64,000 nucleotides of DNA from Pseudomonas sp. DNDY-54. Its GTDB lineage: Bacteria; Pseudomonadota; Gammaproteobacteria; Pseudomonadales; Pseudomonadaceae. Shown here piece by piece: positions 23,918 to 32,358 of the stretch. Each line of letters opens with the position of its first letter. The first letter of the stretch is position 1. Position numbers and translations under genes: made by a program. The stretch lies in NCBI RefSeq assembly GCF_019880365.1, contig NZ_CP082271.1:3100001-3164000 (forward strand). The letters run 5' to 3'. The notes under the pieces are model-generated. The model did no database searches. It was not told where the DNA came from and saw only the letters and a program-made list of their open reading frames with translations.

Positions 23918-25174
23918 TTAAACTGTGGCACTCAACACCGGCACCACGACGCTGTCCGGCAGAAGTCGGGGAATATGAGTGCGGCCATCGATCCAAGCGT
24001 CGATCATGTCCGCCCACTCCTGCAGCATGTGCCGGCGCTGCTCCGCGTACTCGGCCTTGTTGTAGACCGAGCGCGAGGAGCGACCATCTTCGTGAGCCAG
24101 GCATTTCTCGATCCAGTCGCCGTTGAAGCCCACCTCGTTGAGCAGAGTGGACCCAGTCCTGCGCAGGTCATGGACGGTGAACGGCTCCAACGGCAGGCCT
24201 GCCTCCTTCGCACGGGAGGCGATGAGCTGGGTGATGCGGTTCAGGGTGGCGTGCGACATGCAGCGGTAGATGTCATAGCGTGAGGGCAACACATAGCGCG
24301 AACCGGCCGCACAGGTGTGCAGCGCCACGAAGATGTCCAAGGCCTGGCGCGACAGGTAGACAACGTGCGGGTTACGCCCCTTCATCCGCTCCTTGGAGAT
24401 CGTCCAAGTGGCGTTCTCGAAGTCCACCTCGTCCCATGTCGCCTCGATCAGCTCGCTCTTGCGTACCAAGGTCAGCAGCACAAGCCGCAAGGCCAGCTTG
24501 ATCGTGGGATACGCGGCGATTGTCTCCAGTTGATGAAAGGCCAGCCGAATTTCGGTCGGGCTCAGCGCCCGGTCCTTCGGCGCGAAAATAGCGATGGAAG
24601 ACGCCTTAACGTCGTCAGCCGGATTCTCGACTCTCTCGCCATGCAGGATCGCGAACGCATATACCTGTTTCACGATGTCGCGAATATGAACCGCAGTTGC
24701 CGGCGCCCCTCGAGCCTTTACCTTGGCACACAGTGCTCGCAGATCGTCAGGGGTGATTTCAGTCAGCAGCCGATTTTCGAAGACCGGCAGGATGTCGCGG
24801 TCGATGATGCTTTTACGCATCGCACGCGTGCTGTCGGCCATGCGCGCACCGGCCAACCACTTCGTCAGCGTTTCACCGAAGTTCTTGGCAGCGTTCAGGC
24901 GCCGCTTAGCACGCTGCTTCTCCAAGGAGGGAGACTTGCCCAGGGCGACCATGCGCTTGGCATCGAGAAGCTTCTCGCGAGCCATGGCCAAGGAGATGCC
25001 AGTTGGCCCATAACGCCCGATGGTCAGCGTCTCTCGGCGTCCATTGAGACGGTAGTCGTAGCGAAAGGTGACGGTACCAGTTGGCGATACCGTCACGTAC
25101 ATACCATCGCGGTCGGAAGCCTTGTACAGCTTGGACTTGGGCTTGAGATTGCGCAGTTTGGTATCAGTAAGCAT
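23918..25174 (-). CDS. int: P4-type tyrosine integrase
   Basis: A 418-residue site-specific recombinase. The N-terminal arm-binding domain (about 1-90, LTDTKLRNLKPKSKLYKASD) is DUF4102-like. The core-binding domain follows, then the catalytic domain with Arg238 (LVRKSEL), HDLRRT at 335-340, His361 and Tyr371 in SVYNKAEY. All catalytic residues are present, so it should be active. It is transcribed away from guaA and lies about 300 bases from the junction. Arm-type repeats and a palindrome fill the space upstream. It is the most probable agent for insertion at the guaA 3' end. Confidence 0.93.
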   Translation of the reverse strand: MLTDTKLRNLKPKSKLYKASDRDGMYVTVSPTGTVTFRYDYRLNGRRETLTIGRYGPTGISLAMAREKLLDAKRMVALGKSPSLEKQRAKRRLNAAKNFGETLTKWLAGARMADSTRAMRKSIIDRDILPVFENRLLTEITPDDLRALCAKVKARGAPATAVHIRDIVKQVYAFAILHGERVENPADDVKASSIAIFAPKDRALSPTEIRLAFHQLETIAAYPTIKLALRLVLLTLVRKSELIEATWDEVDFENATWTISKERMKGRNPHVVYLSRQALDIFVALHTCAAGSRYVLPSRYDIYRCMSHATLNRITQLIASRAKEAGLPLEPFTVHDLRRTGSTLLNEVGFNGDWIEKCLAHEDGRSSRSVYNKAEYAEQRRHMLQEWADMIDAWIDGRTHIPRLLPDSVVVPVLSATV

Positions 25175-25203
25175 CGAGGTTTTTACTCCTGTTCATGACG
25201 GCT

Positions 25204-25285
25204 TTTACCGTCAAGGGTCAGGAGACCTGTTGATGCCGGGAAAGCCGCACAGGGCAAGCTTTCCCAAGGAGCGATTTACCGTCAA
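25204..25285. repeat. direct repeats near the integrase (arm-site candidates)
   Basis: TTTACCGTCAA at 25204-25214 recurs at 25275-25285, 71 bases apart in the same orientation. Its nine-base core also lies near the left junction at 2068-2076. Position between int and the attachment core fits integrase arm sites. Confidence 0.55.
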
Positions 25286-25304
25286 AGACCGGTTTTGACC
25301 GGAT

Positions 25305-25341
25305 AGTAAACAGAACGGTCTCAATCCGACCGCTGTTTACT
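25305..25341. promoter_or_regulatory. long palindrome upstream of int
   Basis: AGTAAACAG (25305-25313) and CTGTTTACT (25333-25341) pair perfectly; inner CGGTC and GACCG extend the stem. It sits between the arm-like repeats and the attachment core and may bind an excisionase, AlpA or another int regulator. Confidence 0.5.
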
Positions 25342-25475
25342 ACCGTCCCCGCTACCGCCAATCCGTTCTGCTAATCGGCGATAGGCCTCGATAACCATTG
25401 CAACGAATTTTCTTTTAAATCAACACGTTGCAATTGGCTATCGATACATCTCAATGAGCCCAGAAGGACCCGACA

Positions 25476-25491
25476 TCACTCCCACTCGATC
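25476..25491. repeat. right attachment-site repeat (guaA 3' terminus)
   Basis: The last 16 bases of guaA, including the stop codon complement TCA at 25476-25478. The matching copy is at 1981-1996. The guaA frame is intact, so the island is phased to keep the gene's end. Confidence 0.8.
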
Positions 25492-27056
25492 GTCGCTGGC
25501 GGCTTGCTCGACACATCGTAGGTGACGCGGGAGATGCCTTCGATTTCGTTGATGATGCGGTTGGAGACTTTCTCCAGCAGCTCGTAAGGCAGATGCGCCC
25601 AGCGTGCAGTCATGAAGTCGATGGTCTCGACAGCACGCAGCGCGACGACCCACGCGTAGCGGCGGCCATCACCCACGACACCAACCGACTTGACCGGCTG
25701 GAACACCACAAAGGCCTGGCTGGTCTTGTGGTACCAATCGAAGTTACGCAGCTCCTGGATGAAGATGTGGTCGGCACGACGCAGCAGGTCGGCGTATTCC
25801 TTCTTCACCTCGCCCAGAATGCGCACGCCCAGGCCCGGACCCGGGAAGGGGTGGCGGTAGACCATGTCATACGGCAGGCCCAACTCCAGGCCGATCTTGC
25901 GGACTTCATCCTTGAACAGCTCGCGCAGCGGCTCGACCAGCTTGAGGTTCATCTCCTCCGGCAGACCACCAACGTTGTGGTGCGACTTGATCACGTGCGC
26001 CTTGCCGCTCTTGGCACCGGCGGACTCGATGACGTCCGGGTAGATGGTGCCTTGGGCGAGGTACTGGATGTTGTCCAGCTTGCTGGCCTGAGCATCGAAC
26101 ACGTCGATGAAGGTGCGACCGATGATCTTGCGTTTCTTCTCTGGATCGGCTTCGCCGGCGAGGTTATCCAGGAACTGCGCTTCGGCATCGGCGCGGATCA
26201 CCTTGACGCCCATGTTCTCGGCAAACATCGCCATCACCTGATCGCCTTCGTGCAGGCGCAGCAGGCCGTTATCGACGAACACGCAGGTCAGCTGATCGCC
26301 GATGGCCTTGTGCAACAGCGCCGCGACCACCGACGAATCGACACCGCCAGACAAGCCCAGCAGAACATTGGCCGAGCCGACCTGAGCGCGAACCTGCTCG
26401 ACGAGATCGTCGACGATGTTGGACGGCGTCCACAGCGCTTCGCAGCCGCAGATTTCCAGCAGGAAGCGCGACAGGATGCGCCCGCCCTGACGGGTGTGGG
26501 TCACTTCCGGGTGGAACTGCACGCCATAGTAGCGACGGTCATCATCACCCATGGCAGCAATCGGGCAGCTAGGGGTGCTGGCCAGGATGTGGAAGCCTTC
26601 CGGAAGGGTCGTCACTTTGTCACCGTGGCTCATCCAGACGTCGAGACCGAACACGCCGTCATCGTCCATATGGTCTTCAATGCCCTCGAACAACTTGGAC
26701 TTGCCGACCAGATCGACCCGCGCGTAACCGAACTCGCGCTCATCCGAACCCTGCACCTTGCCACCGAGCTGCTCGGACATGGTCTGCATGCCGTAGCAGA
26801 TGCCGAACAGCGGCACGCCCAGATCGAACACTGCTTGCGGCGCGCGCGGGCTGCCCTCGGCATGCACCGATTCCGGTCCGCCGGCGAGGATGATGCCGCG
26901 CGGGTTGAATTCGCGGATGTCCTCATCGCTCATGTCGAACGGATGCAGCTCGCAGTAGACGCCAAGTTCGCGAACGCGACGGGCGATCAGCTGGGTGTAC
27001 TGCGAGCCGAAATCCAGGATCAGGATGCGGTGAGCGTGAATGTCAGGATGAGCCAT
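25476..27056 (-). CDS. guaA: GMP synthase (glutamine-hydrolysing)
   Basis: A 526-residue enzyme converting XMP to GMP with ATP and glutamine, the last step of GMP synthesis. The N-terminal class I amidotransferase has its Cys87 in FGICYGM and a HPEV His motif; the ATP-pyrophosphatase domain has the LSGGVDSS loop; the C-terminal dimerisation domain ends TIEWE. The start was set at 27056 since GAGAG lies seven bases upstream, giving the usual family length. It follows guaB with 206 bases between. The 3' end is the island attachment site. Confidence 0.97.
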   Translation of the reverse strand: MAHPDIHAHRILILDFGSQYTQLIARRVRELGVYCELHPFDMSDEDIREFNPRGIILAGGPESVHAEGSPRAPQAVFDLGVPLFGICYGMQTMSEQLGGKVQGSDEREFGYARVDLVGKSKLFEGIEDHMDDDGVFGLDVWMSHGDKVTTLPEGFHILASTPSCPIAAMGDDDRRYYGVQFHPEVTHTRQGGRILSRFLLEICGCEALWTPSNIVDDLVEQVRAQVGSANVLLGLSGGVDSSVVAALLHKAIGDQLTCVFVDNGLLRLHEGDQVMAMFAENMGVKVIRADAEAQFLDNLAGEADPEKKRKIIGRTFIDVFDAQASKLDNIQYLAQGTIYPDVIESAGAKSGKAHVIKSHHNVGGLPEEMNLKLVEPLRELFKDEVRKIGLELGLPYDMVYRHPFPGPGLGVRILGEVKKEYADLLRRADHIFIQELRNFDWYHKTSQAFVVFQPVKSVGVVGDGRRYAWVVALRAVETIDFMTARWAHLPYELLEKVSNRIINEIEGISRVTYDVSSKPPATIEWE

Positions 27057-27084
27057 GGGCATCTCTCGTGGTAGTCACAAATGA

Positions 27085-27113
27085 CACGGGGCTGAGTAAG
27101 CAGCCCCGTTTTT
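27085..27113. terminator. hairpin in the guaB-guaA intergenic region
   Basis: ACGGGGCTG and CAGCCCCGT form a 9-bp stem with five T residues on its + strand side. On the minus strand, where guaB and guaA are transcribed, it has no T-run, so there it could be an RNA processing or attenuation structure rather than a terminator. Confidence 0.45.
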
Positions 27114-27119
27114 CATATA

Positions 27120-27262
27120 TTTGAAATCGATTTGCCGCGTCGCGAGCGACGGGCAGGCAAGGCGGAGAAAAACGAGAAAGCGGAGTTTGCTGAAGCAAAT
27201 GAGCATTTCGAGTTTTTTCTCCAACGCAGCATGACCTAGCGCAGCAGCGTCAGATCGATTTT
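27120..27262. repeat. imperfect-palindrome intergenic repeat between guaB and guaA
   Basis: GGAGAAAAACGAGAAAGC is followed about 50 bases later by an imperfect inverted copy ending in TTTTTTCTCC, flanked by GC-rich ends. The look is that of an interspersed extragenic palindromic element such as those frequent in P. stutzeri genomes, but no second copy occurs in this window. It has no supported gene. Confidence 0.4.
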
Positions 27263-28732
27263 TCAACCAACCCGGTAATTGGGCGCCTCTTTGGTGATCT
27301 GCACGTCATGCACATGGGATTCAGCCATGCCGGCACCGGTGATGCGCACGAACTGCGGATGGGTGCGCATGTGATCGATCGTCGCGCTGCCGGTATAGCC
27401 CATCGAGGCGCGCAAGCCGCCCATCAGCTGATGGATGATTGCCGCGAGCGATCCCTTGTACGGCACGCGCCCTTCGATACCTTCCGGTACCAGTTTCTCG
27501 GCACCCGCCGAGGAATCCTGGAAGTAACGATCCGACGAACCCTGCGCCTGGGACATAGCACCCAGCGAGCCCATTCCGCGGTAGGCCTTGTATGAGCGCC
27601 CCTGAAACAGCTCGATCTCGCCTGGCGCTTCTTCAGTACCGGCGAACATCGAGCCCATCATCACGGCGTTGGCGCCAGCAACGATGGCCTTGGACAGGTC
27701 ACCGGAGAAACGGATGCCGCCGTCGGCGATCATCGGTACGCCGGTGCCTTCGAGCGCAGCAGACACGTTGGCGATGGCGGAAATCTGCGGCACACCGACG
27801 CCGGCGACGATACGGGTGGTGCAGATCGAGCCGGGGCCAATCCCGACCTTGACTGCGTCAGCGCCGGCCTTGACCAGGTCCAGTGCCGCTTCGGCGGTGG
27901 CGATGTTGCCGCCGATGACTTGCACCTGCGGGAAGTTATCCTTCACCCAGCGCACGCGATCGAGCACGCCGCGGGAATGGCCGTGTGCGGTGTCTACGAC
28001 GATCACGTCGACGCCGGCAGCTGCCAGGGCTTCTACACGTTCGGCGGTGTCGGCGCCGGTACCCACGGCTGCACCGACGCGCAGACGGCCCTGGTCGTCT
28101 TTGGATGCCAGCGGATAGGTCTTGGCCTTTTCGATGTCACGGAAGGTGACCAGGCCACGCAGGTGGAAGTTGCTGTCGACCACGAGCATCTTCTCGATGC
28201 GATGTTCATGCAGCTTGGCTTTGATTTCCTCGAGCCCCGTACCTTCCTGCACGGTGATCAGCTTTTCCTTGGGCGTCATGATCGCGGCAACCGAATCACC
28301 GACGTTCGGCGTAAAGCGCAGGTCGCGCCCGGTGACGATCCCCACCAGCTCTTTGCCCGAGACCACAGGGAAACCAGAGAAACCAAGCTCGCGCGCCTTG
28401 CGCAGCAGTTCGCTGATCTTGGTTTCGGGGGTCACGGTCGCCGGATCGTGAACGATGGCCGTTTCATGGCGCTTGACCTTGCGCACTTCGGCGGCCTGCT
28501 GCTCGACATTCATGTTCTTGTGGATGATGCCGATGCCGCCTTCCTGCGCCATGGCGATGGCCAGGCGAGCTTCGGTGACGGTGTCCATTGCCGCCGAAAC
28601 GAGGGGAATGTTCAGCTCGATTTCGCGGGTCAGGCGGGTCTTGAGGCTGACATCCTTAGGCAAGACCTCGGAATAACCCGGGATCAGGAGAACATCATCG
28701 AACGTCAAGGCTTCTTGGCTGATACGCAGCAT
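27263..28732 (-). CDS. guaB: inosine-5'-monophosphate dehydrogenase
   Basis: A 489-residue enzyme that oxidises IMP to XMP with NAD+, the committed step to GMP. The (beta/alpha)8 barrel is interrupted by a tandem CBS pair (about 93-205). The catalytic Cys lies in GIGPGSICTTR; the flap with EGIEGRVPYKG is present. The length matches the family. It lies upstream of guaA on the same strand, which supports an operon or at least co-regulation; a large intergenic element lies between them. Confidence 0.97.
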   Translation of the reverse strand: MLRISQEALTFDDVLLIPGYSEVLPKDVSLKTRLTREIELNIPLVSAAMDTVTEARLAIAMAQEGGIGIIHKNMNVEQQAAEVRKVKRHETAIVHDPATVTPETKISELLRKARELGFSGFPVVSGKELVGIVTGRDLRFTPNVGDSVAAIMTPKEKLITVQEGTGLEEIKAKLHEHRIEKMLVVDSNFHLRGLVTFRDIEKAKTYPLASKDDQGRLRVGAAVGTGADTAERVEALAAAGVDVIVVDTAHGHSRGVLDRVRWVKDNFPQVQVIGGNIATAEAALDLVKAGADAVKVGIGPGSICTTRIVAGVGVPQISAIANVSAALEGTGVPMIADGGIRFSGDLSKAIVAGANAVMMGSMFAGTEEAPGEIELFQGRSYKAYRGMGSLGAMSQAQGSSDRYFQDSSAGAEKLVPEGIEGRVPYKGSLAAIIHQLMGGLRASMGYTGSATIDHMRTHPQFVRITGAGMAESHVHDVQITKEAPNYRVG

Positions 28733-28858
28733 GGCGGGGGCTCCCAGGCGGGAAAAAGGAAGCGCGGCATTATACCCACGCAGCCCCTCTCACTCAATGT
28801 GGTTGTGCGGCAGGCCGCGCGCCCGAAACCGCTGGACGCCGACAAAATGACCAGCCAG

Positions 28859-29410
28859 TCACGCGCGATCTATCACCAGCGCCACCTTGAAACCCAGGCG
28901 TGCGGCGAACTCGTCCAAAAACGTCTCGCGAAAGCCTGCCTCACCCCAGCCATTGAAGATGAACCCGAGATTGGAGAATCCGCAGGCCGGAATGAACATG
29001 AAGCCGTTGATGTCGTCCTCGAAGTCGCATTCGGGGCATACGAACGTGTCGGTGTGACGGGGCATCCACTCGTCGAGGCTTTCAAACAACGCTTCGCCGA
29101 TTTCGCGGCGACACTCGGGGCACCCGGCCTCCTCGACGAAATCACGAGTCGGTGTATAGATGCAACGCTTGGTGATCACTTCCAGCCCATTGATCGCCTC
29201 GCCGTAGGGCAGCCGGTCAGGATGCTGCACGACGCTGCGGGCGCCTGTCGCAATGGCGTATCCCATGCCTCCGACTCCCCGACCACAGGTGGTCGGCAGC
29301 GCCTCGACGATACGCCGTTCGGAAAGCCAACGCAGAATCATCCGCGCCTTGGCTTCGTGGCCGGGGAACGTGGAGATGCGCGGCACGACGATGGCTTGGC
29401 TGTGGCTCAT
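28859..29410 (-). CDS. conserved hypothetical protein with two CxxC pairs
   Basis: A 183-residue soluble protein seen in pseudomonads, sometimes labelled sugar ABC transporter ATPase, for which there is no sequence support here (no Walker motifs). It has CPEC (in EEAGCPECRRE) and CPEC (in FVCPECDFED), a likely zinc site, and a conserved C-terminal alpha/beta part. The ATG at 29410 was chosen; a longer frame upstream lacks a ribosome site. It stands alone between guaB and xseA. Function unknown. Confidence 0.7.
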   Translation of the reverse strand: MSHSQAIVVPRISTFPGHEAKARMILRWLSERRIVEALPTTCGRGVGGMGYAIATGARSVVQHPDRLPYGEAINGLEVITKRCIYTPTRDFVEEAGCPECRREIGEALFESLDEWMPRHTDTFVCPECDFEDDINGFMFIPACGFSNLGFIFNGWGEAGFRETFLDEFAARLGFKVALVIDRA

Positions 29411-29538
29411 GAGGGCTCGAAACGAGAGGCGAACGAAGCCGCGCAGCTTAGCGCCCCGCCCAAGGTGGTCAAGGGTGGCTGACGGAAGCGTCACAGTTTC
29501 GGTTCCCGCATGACCGTGCGCGGCTTATCATCGCGGCC

Positions 29539-30918
29539 ATGCTCAATGATCCCTTCCAACGCCTGAACCTCGACCGCGAAGTGCTGACCGTCAGCCAGCT
29601 CAACGGTCGCGCGCGGCTGCTGCTCGAAGACGTGTTCGCCCAGGTCTGGGTCGAAGGCGAAATATCCAATTTGGCCAAGCCCGCCTCCGGCCACATCTAC
29701 TTCACCCTCAAGGACAAGAACGCGCAGGTCCGTTGCGCGCTGTTCCGGCAGAACGCGTTACGCGTGCGCCAGGCGCTGCGCGATGGCCTGGCGGTGAAGG
29801 TACGCGGACGGGTGTCGTTGTTCGAGGGTCGCGGCGACTATCAGCTGATTCTCGATAATGTCGAGCCGGCCGGCGACGGCTCGCTGCGCCTGGCTTTCGA
29901 AGCACTGAAAGAAAAGCTCGATGCCGAGGGTCTTTTCGATGCCGCCGGCAAGCGCGCCCTGCCCCTTCATCCGAGGCGTATCGGCATTGTCAGCTCGCCA
30001 ACGGGCGCGGTCATACGTGACATCATTTCTGTGTTTCGGCGACGCGCCCCGCATGTCGCCCTGACGCTCGTACCAACGCCCGTCCAGGGACGCGAAGCGA
30101 CGGCGCAGATCGTCCGCGCGCTGGAGCTGGCCGACCGCGGCGGCTTCGATGCACTGATCCTGGCTCGCGGCGGCGGTTCGCTGGAAGACCTCTGGTGCTT
30201 CAATGAAGAAGCGGTCGCGCGGGCCGTGGCCGCTTGCGAGACGCCGATCGTTTGCGCGGTCGGCCATGAAACCGATGTTTCGATTGCCGACTTCGTCGCC
30301 GACGTCCGTGCGCCAACCCCGTCGGCTGCGGCCGAACTCCTGGCACCCAGCAGCGCCGACGTCCGCCAGCGTCTCGAGGGTCTGCGCCAGCGCTTGTTGC
30401 TGCGCATGCGCGATCGCCTGCATCGCGATGCCGCACGACTGGACGGCCTGACGCGGCGTCTGCGTCATCCCGGCGAACGCCTTCAACAGCAAGCCCAGCG
30501 TATCGACGATCTGGAGGCGCGCCTCCTGCGGGGTATCGACCGTCGACTCTGCGCTGGACAGGAACGCCTCGCACGCCTCGAGACTCGCCTCGCCGGGCAG
30601 CACCCAGGCCGAAGTCTGAACCTGTTGCGCCAACGGCTCGAACATCTGTCCAGCCGCCTACCCCGAGCGATGCAGGACACGCTCAAAGGCCATCGCCAAC
30701 AGCTACAGGGACTGGCGCAGACGTTGAACGTCGTCAGCCCGCTCGCCACGCTGTCACGTGGCTACAGCATTCTGCTCGATGACCGCGGCCAGGCGATCCG
30801 CCGAGCCGACCAGACCCAGCCTGGCCAGCGCCTGAAGGCTCGACTAGGAAACGGCGAGCTGGATGTACGTGTCGAAGATAATCACCAGATGCCGGTAACC
30901 CTGTCGTTGCTGGACTAA
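29539..30918 (+). CDS. xseA: exodeoxyribonuclease VII large subunit
   Basis: A 459-residue subunit of the XseA-XseB nuclease that degrades single-stranded DNA and acts in mismatch and damage repair. An N-terminal OB-fold (VWVEGEISNLAKPASGHIYFTLKD) binds DNA; the nuclease core includes LILARGGGSLEDLWCFNEE and VGHETDVSIADFVADVRAPTPSAAAEL; a long helical C-terminus binds the small subunit. The small-subunit gene xseB is not nearby. It is divergent from the conserved hypothetical gene. Confidence 0.95.
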   Translation: MLNDPFQRLNLDREVLTVSQLNGRARLLLEDVFAQVWVEGEISNLAKPASGHIYFTLKDKNAQVRCALFRQNALRVRQALRDGLAVKVRGRVSLFEGRGDYQLILDNVEPAGDGSLRLAFEALKEKLDAEGLFDAAGKRALPLHPRRIGIVSSPTGAVIRDIISVFRRRAPHVALTLVPTPVQGREATAQIVRALELADRGGFDALILARGGGSLEDLWCFNEEAVARAVAACETPIVCAVGHETDVSIADFVADVRAPTPSAAAELLAPSSADVRQRLEGLRQRLLLRMRDRLHRDAARLDGLTRRLRHPGERLQQQAQRIDDLEARLLRGIDRRLCAGQERLARLETRLAGQHPGRSLNLLRQRLEHLSSRLPRAMQDTLKGHRQQLQGLAQTLNVVSPLATLSRGYSILLDDRGQAIRRADQTQPGQRLKARLGNGELDVRVEDNHQMPVTLSLLD

Positions 30919-30940
30919 TTCACTTTCACTCAGGACTTCC

Positions 30941-31759
30941 ATGCGCTTCGCCCTTACCCTGCTGCTCTGCCTGACACTTCCCGCCCATGCCGAAGGCTTT
31001 CTCACCCGCCTGCTGAACAAACCCGTGCCGGGTGGCGTAGCGGTCATAGACCTCGGTAACGATGCCAGCGCGCCTAACGTGCGCTACGACAGCAAGCCCG
31101 TGCTGGTGGTGCGCGAGGATGATCAGCGCTGGATCGCCATCGTCGGCATTCCACTGAGCGTCAAAGCCGGCAGCCAATCACTGAATGTTGATGGCCAGGT
31201 ACACAGCTTTCACGTCGAGCCCCGCACGTATCGCGAGCAGCGCATCACTCTGAAAAACAAGCGGCAGGTCAATCCGAATCCGGACGACCTCAAGCGCATC
31301 GAGCGCGAATTGGATGAACAGACCCGCGCCTATCGCCAGTTCAGCCAGCGCCAACCCAGCAACCTGTTGTTCGACAAGCCGGTCAACGGGCCACTGTCGT
31401 CACCGTTCGGCTTGCGTCGCTTCTTTAATGGTGAGGAACGCAACCCCCATTCAGGCCTGGATTTCGCCGCTCCGGCGGGTACGCCGATCAAATCGCCTGC
31501 CGCCGGAAAGGTGATCCTCACCGGCAACTACTTCTTCAATGGCAAGACGGTGTTCGTCGACCACGGCCAAGGCCTGATCAGCATGTTCTGCCATCTGTCG
31601 CAGATAGACGTAAAGCTCGGAGAGGAGTTGTCACGCGGTGCGGTACTCGGCCAGGTCGGGGCGACCGGCCGGGCCACCGGCCCACATCTACATTGGAACG
31701 TCAGCCTCAACGATGCGCGCATCGATCCGTCCATCTTCATCGGTGCGTTCAAGCCCTGA
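30941..31759 (+). CDS. M23-family peptidoglycan metallopeptidase (LytM-type)
   Basis: A 272-residue exported protein with a signal peptide (MRFALTLLLCLTLPAHA, cleavage about residue 17-18). The N-terminal part is an adaptor domain of about 90 residues; the C-terminal M23 domain has HSGLDFAAP and HLHW, whose His and Asp residues bind zinc. It should cut peptide cross-links of the cell wall. It is 22 bases after xseA, so perhaps cotranscribed, and precedes the isochorismatase gene. Confidence 0.9.
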   Translation: MRFALTLLLCLTLPAHAEGFLTRLLNKPVPGGVAVIDLGNDASAPNVRYDSKPVLVVREDDQRWIAIVGIPLSVKAGSQSLNVDGQVHSFHVEPRTYREQRITLKNKRQVNPNPDDLKRIERELDEQTRAYRQFSQRQPSNLLFDKPVNGPLSSPFGLRRFFNGEERNPHSGLDFAAPAGTPIKSPAAGKVILTGNYFFNGKTVFVDHGQGLISMFCHLSQIDVKLGEELSRGAVLGQVGATGRATGPHLHWNVSLNDARIDPSIFIGAFKP

Positions 31760-31778
31760 TCAAACCAAGGACAACGGC

Positions 31779-32321
31779 ATGCTTATCCGCGCACAGGACT
31801 CTACCCTCCTCATCATCGACATTCAGGAACGCCTGTTTCCCGCCATCGATGGCAATACGGCGCTGGCCGAGCACAGCGCCTGGCTGATGCAGGTTGCCGA
31901 GCGCATCGGTGTCCCGGTGCTGCTGACCGAGCAGTACAGCAAGGGCCTGGGCCCGACAGTTGCTTCCCTGCGCGACGGCGTAGCCGAAGAGGCAATCATT
32001 GAGAAGCTGCACTTCTCCGCTGCGCGTGACGGTGAGCTGTTCAAGCGTCCTGGCGGGGAGCGAAAGCAATTCGTGATCTGTGGAACCGAAACACACATTT
32101 GCGTGTTGCAGACCGTCCTCGACCTGGTTGCCCGTGGCAATCAGGTCTTCGTTGTCGAGGAAGCCGTCGGCTCGCGCCGCGCCAGCGACAAAGCGCTCGG
32201 CCTCGCGCGCATGCAACAGGCCGGCGCCAGCATCGTTTCACGGGAAATGGTTGCGTTCGAGTGGATGGAGCAGGCGGGTACTGACCTTTTCCGCTCGGTC
32301 AGCCGCGAGTTCATCCGTTAA
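31779..32321 (+). CDS. isochorismatase-family hydrolase (YcaC-like)
   Basis: A 180-residue cysteine hydrolase. Residues include Asp in LLIIDIQERLF, a Lys in EKLHFS, and Cys in GTETHICVLQT, the catalytic triad of the family. The substrate is unknown; relatives hydrolyse amides or related small compounds. It starts 19 bases after the M23 gene and is followed by the ion channel gene in the same direction. Confidence 0.85.
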   Translation: MLIRAQDSTLLIIDIQERLFPAIDGNTALAEHSAWLMQVAERIGVPVLLTEQYSKGLGPTVASLRDGVAEEAIIEKLHFSAARDGELFKRPGGERKQFVICGTETHICVLQTVLDLVARGNQVFVVEEAVGSRRASDKALGLARMQQAGASIVSREMVAFEWMEQAGTDLFRSVSREFIR

Positions 32322-32358
32322 CCCACCCACGCCGTCAATCTTTCCGAGGAACGAATCC

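Larger units (their letters stand above)
1981..25491. mobile_element. genomic island integrated at the 3' end of guaA
   Basis: The last 16 bases of guaA (25476-25491, complementary strand) recur at 1981-1996 with one mismatch in the same orientation. This is what a site-specific recombinase leaves when an element enters the end of a gene and restores it. A P4-type integrase (23918-25174) lies next to guaA, as is usual. The interior differs from the flanks: cargo genes of mixed base composition, pseudogenes, a plasmid partition relic and a transposase scrap. An 11-base repeat near the right end recurs as a 9-base core near the left end. guaA itself is intact. Conjugation genes are missing or broken, so the island would need help to move. 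Confidence 0.85.

Noticed and set aside
25593..27074. Long open frame of 493 codons on the + strand opposite guaA
   Set aside because: It is antisense to a clear guaA gene. It has no recognisable domain and its composition is a shadow of GC-rich codon bias.
27920..29482. Long open frame of 520 codons on the + strand opposite guaB and the next gene
   Set aside because: It is antisense to guaB and to the conserved hypothetical gene, without ribosome site or domain.
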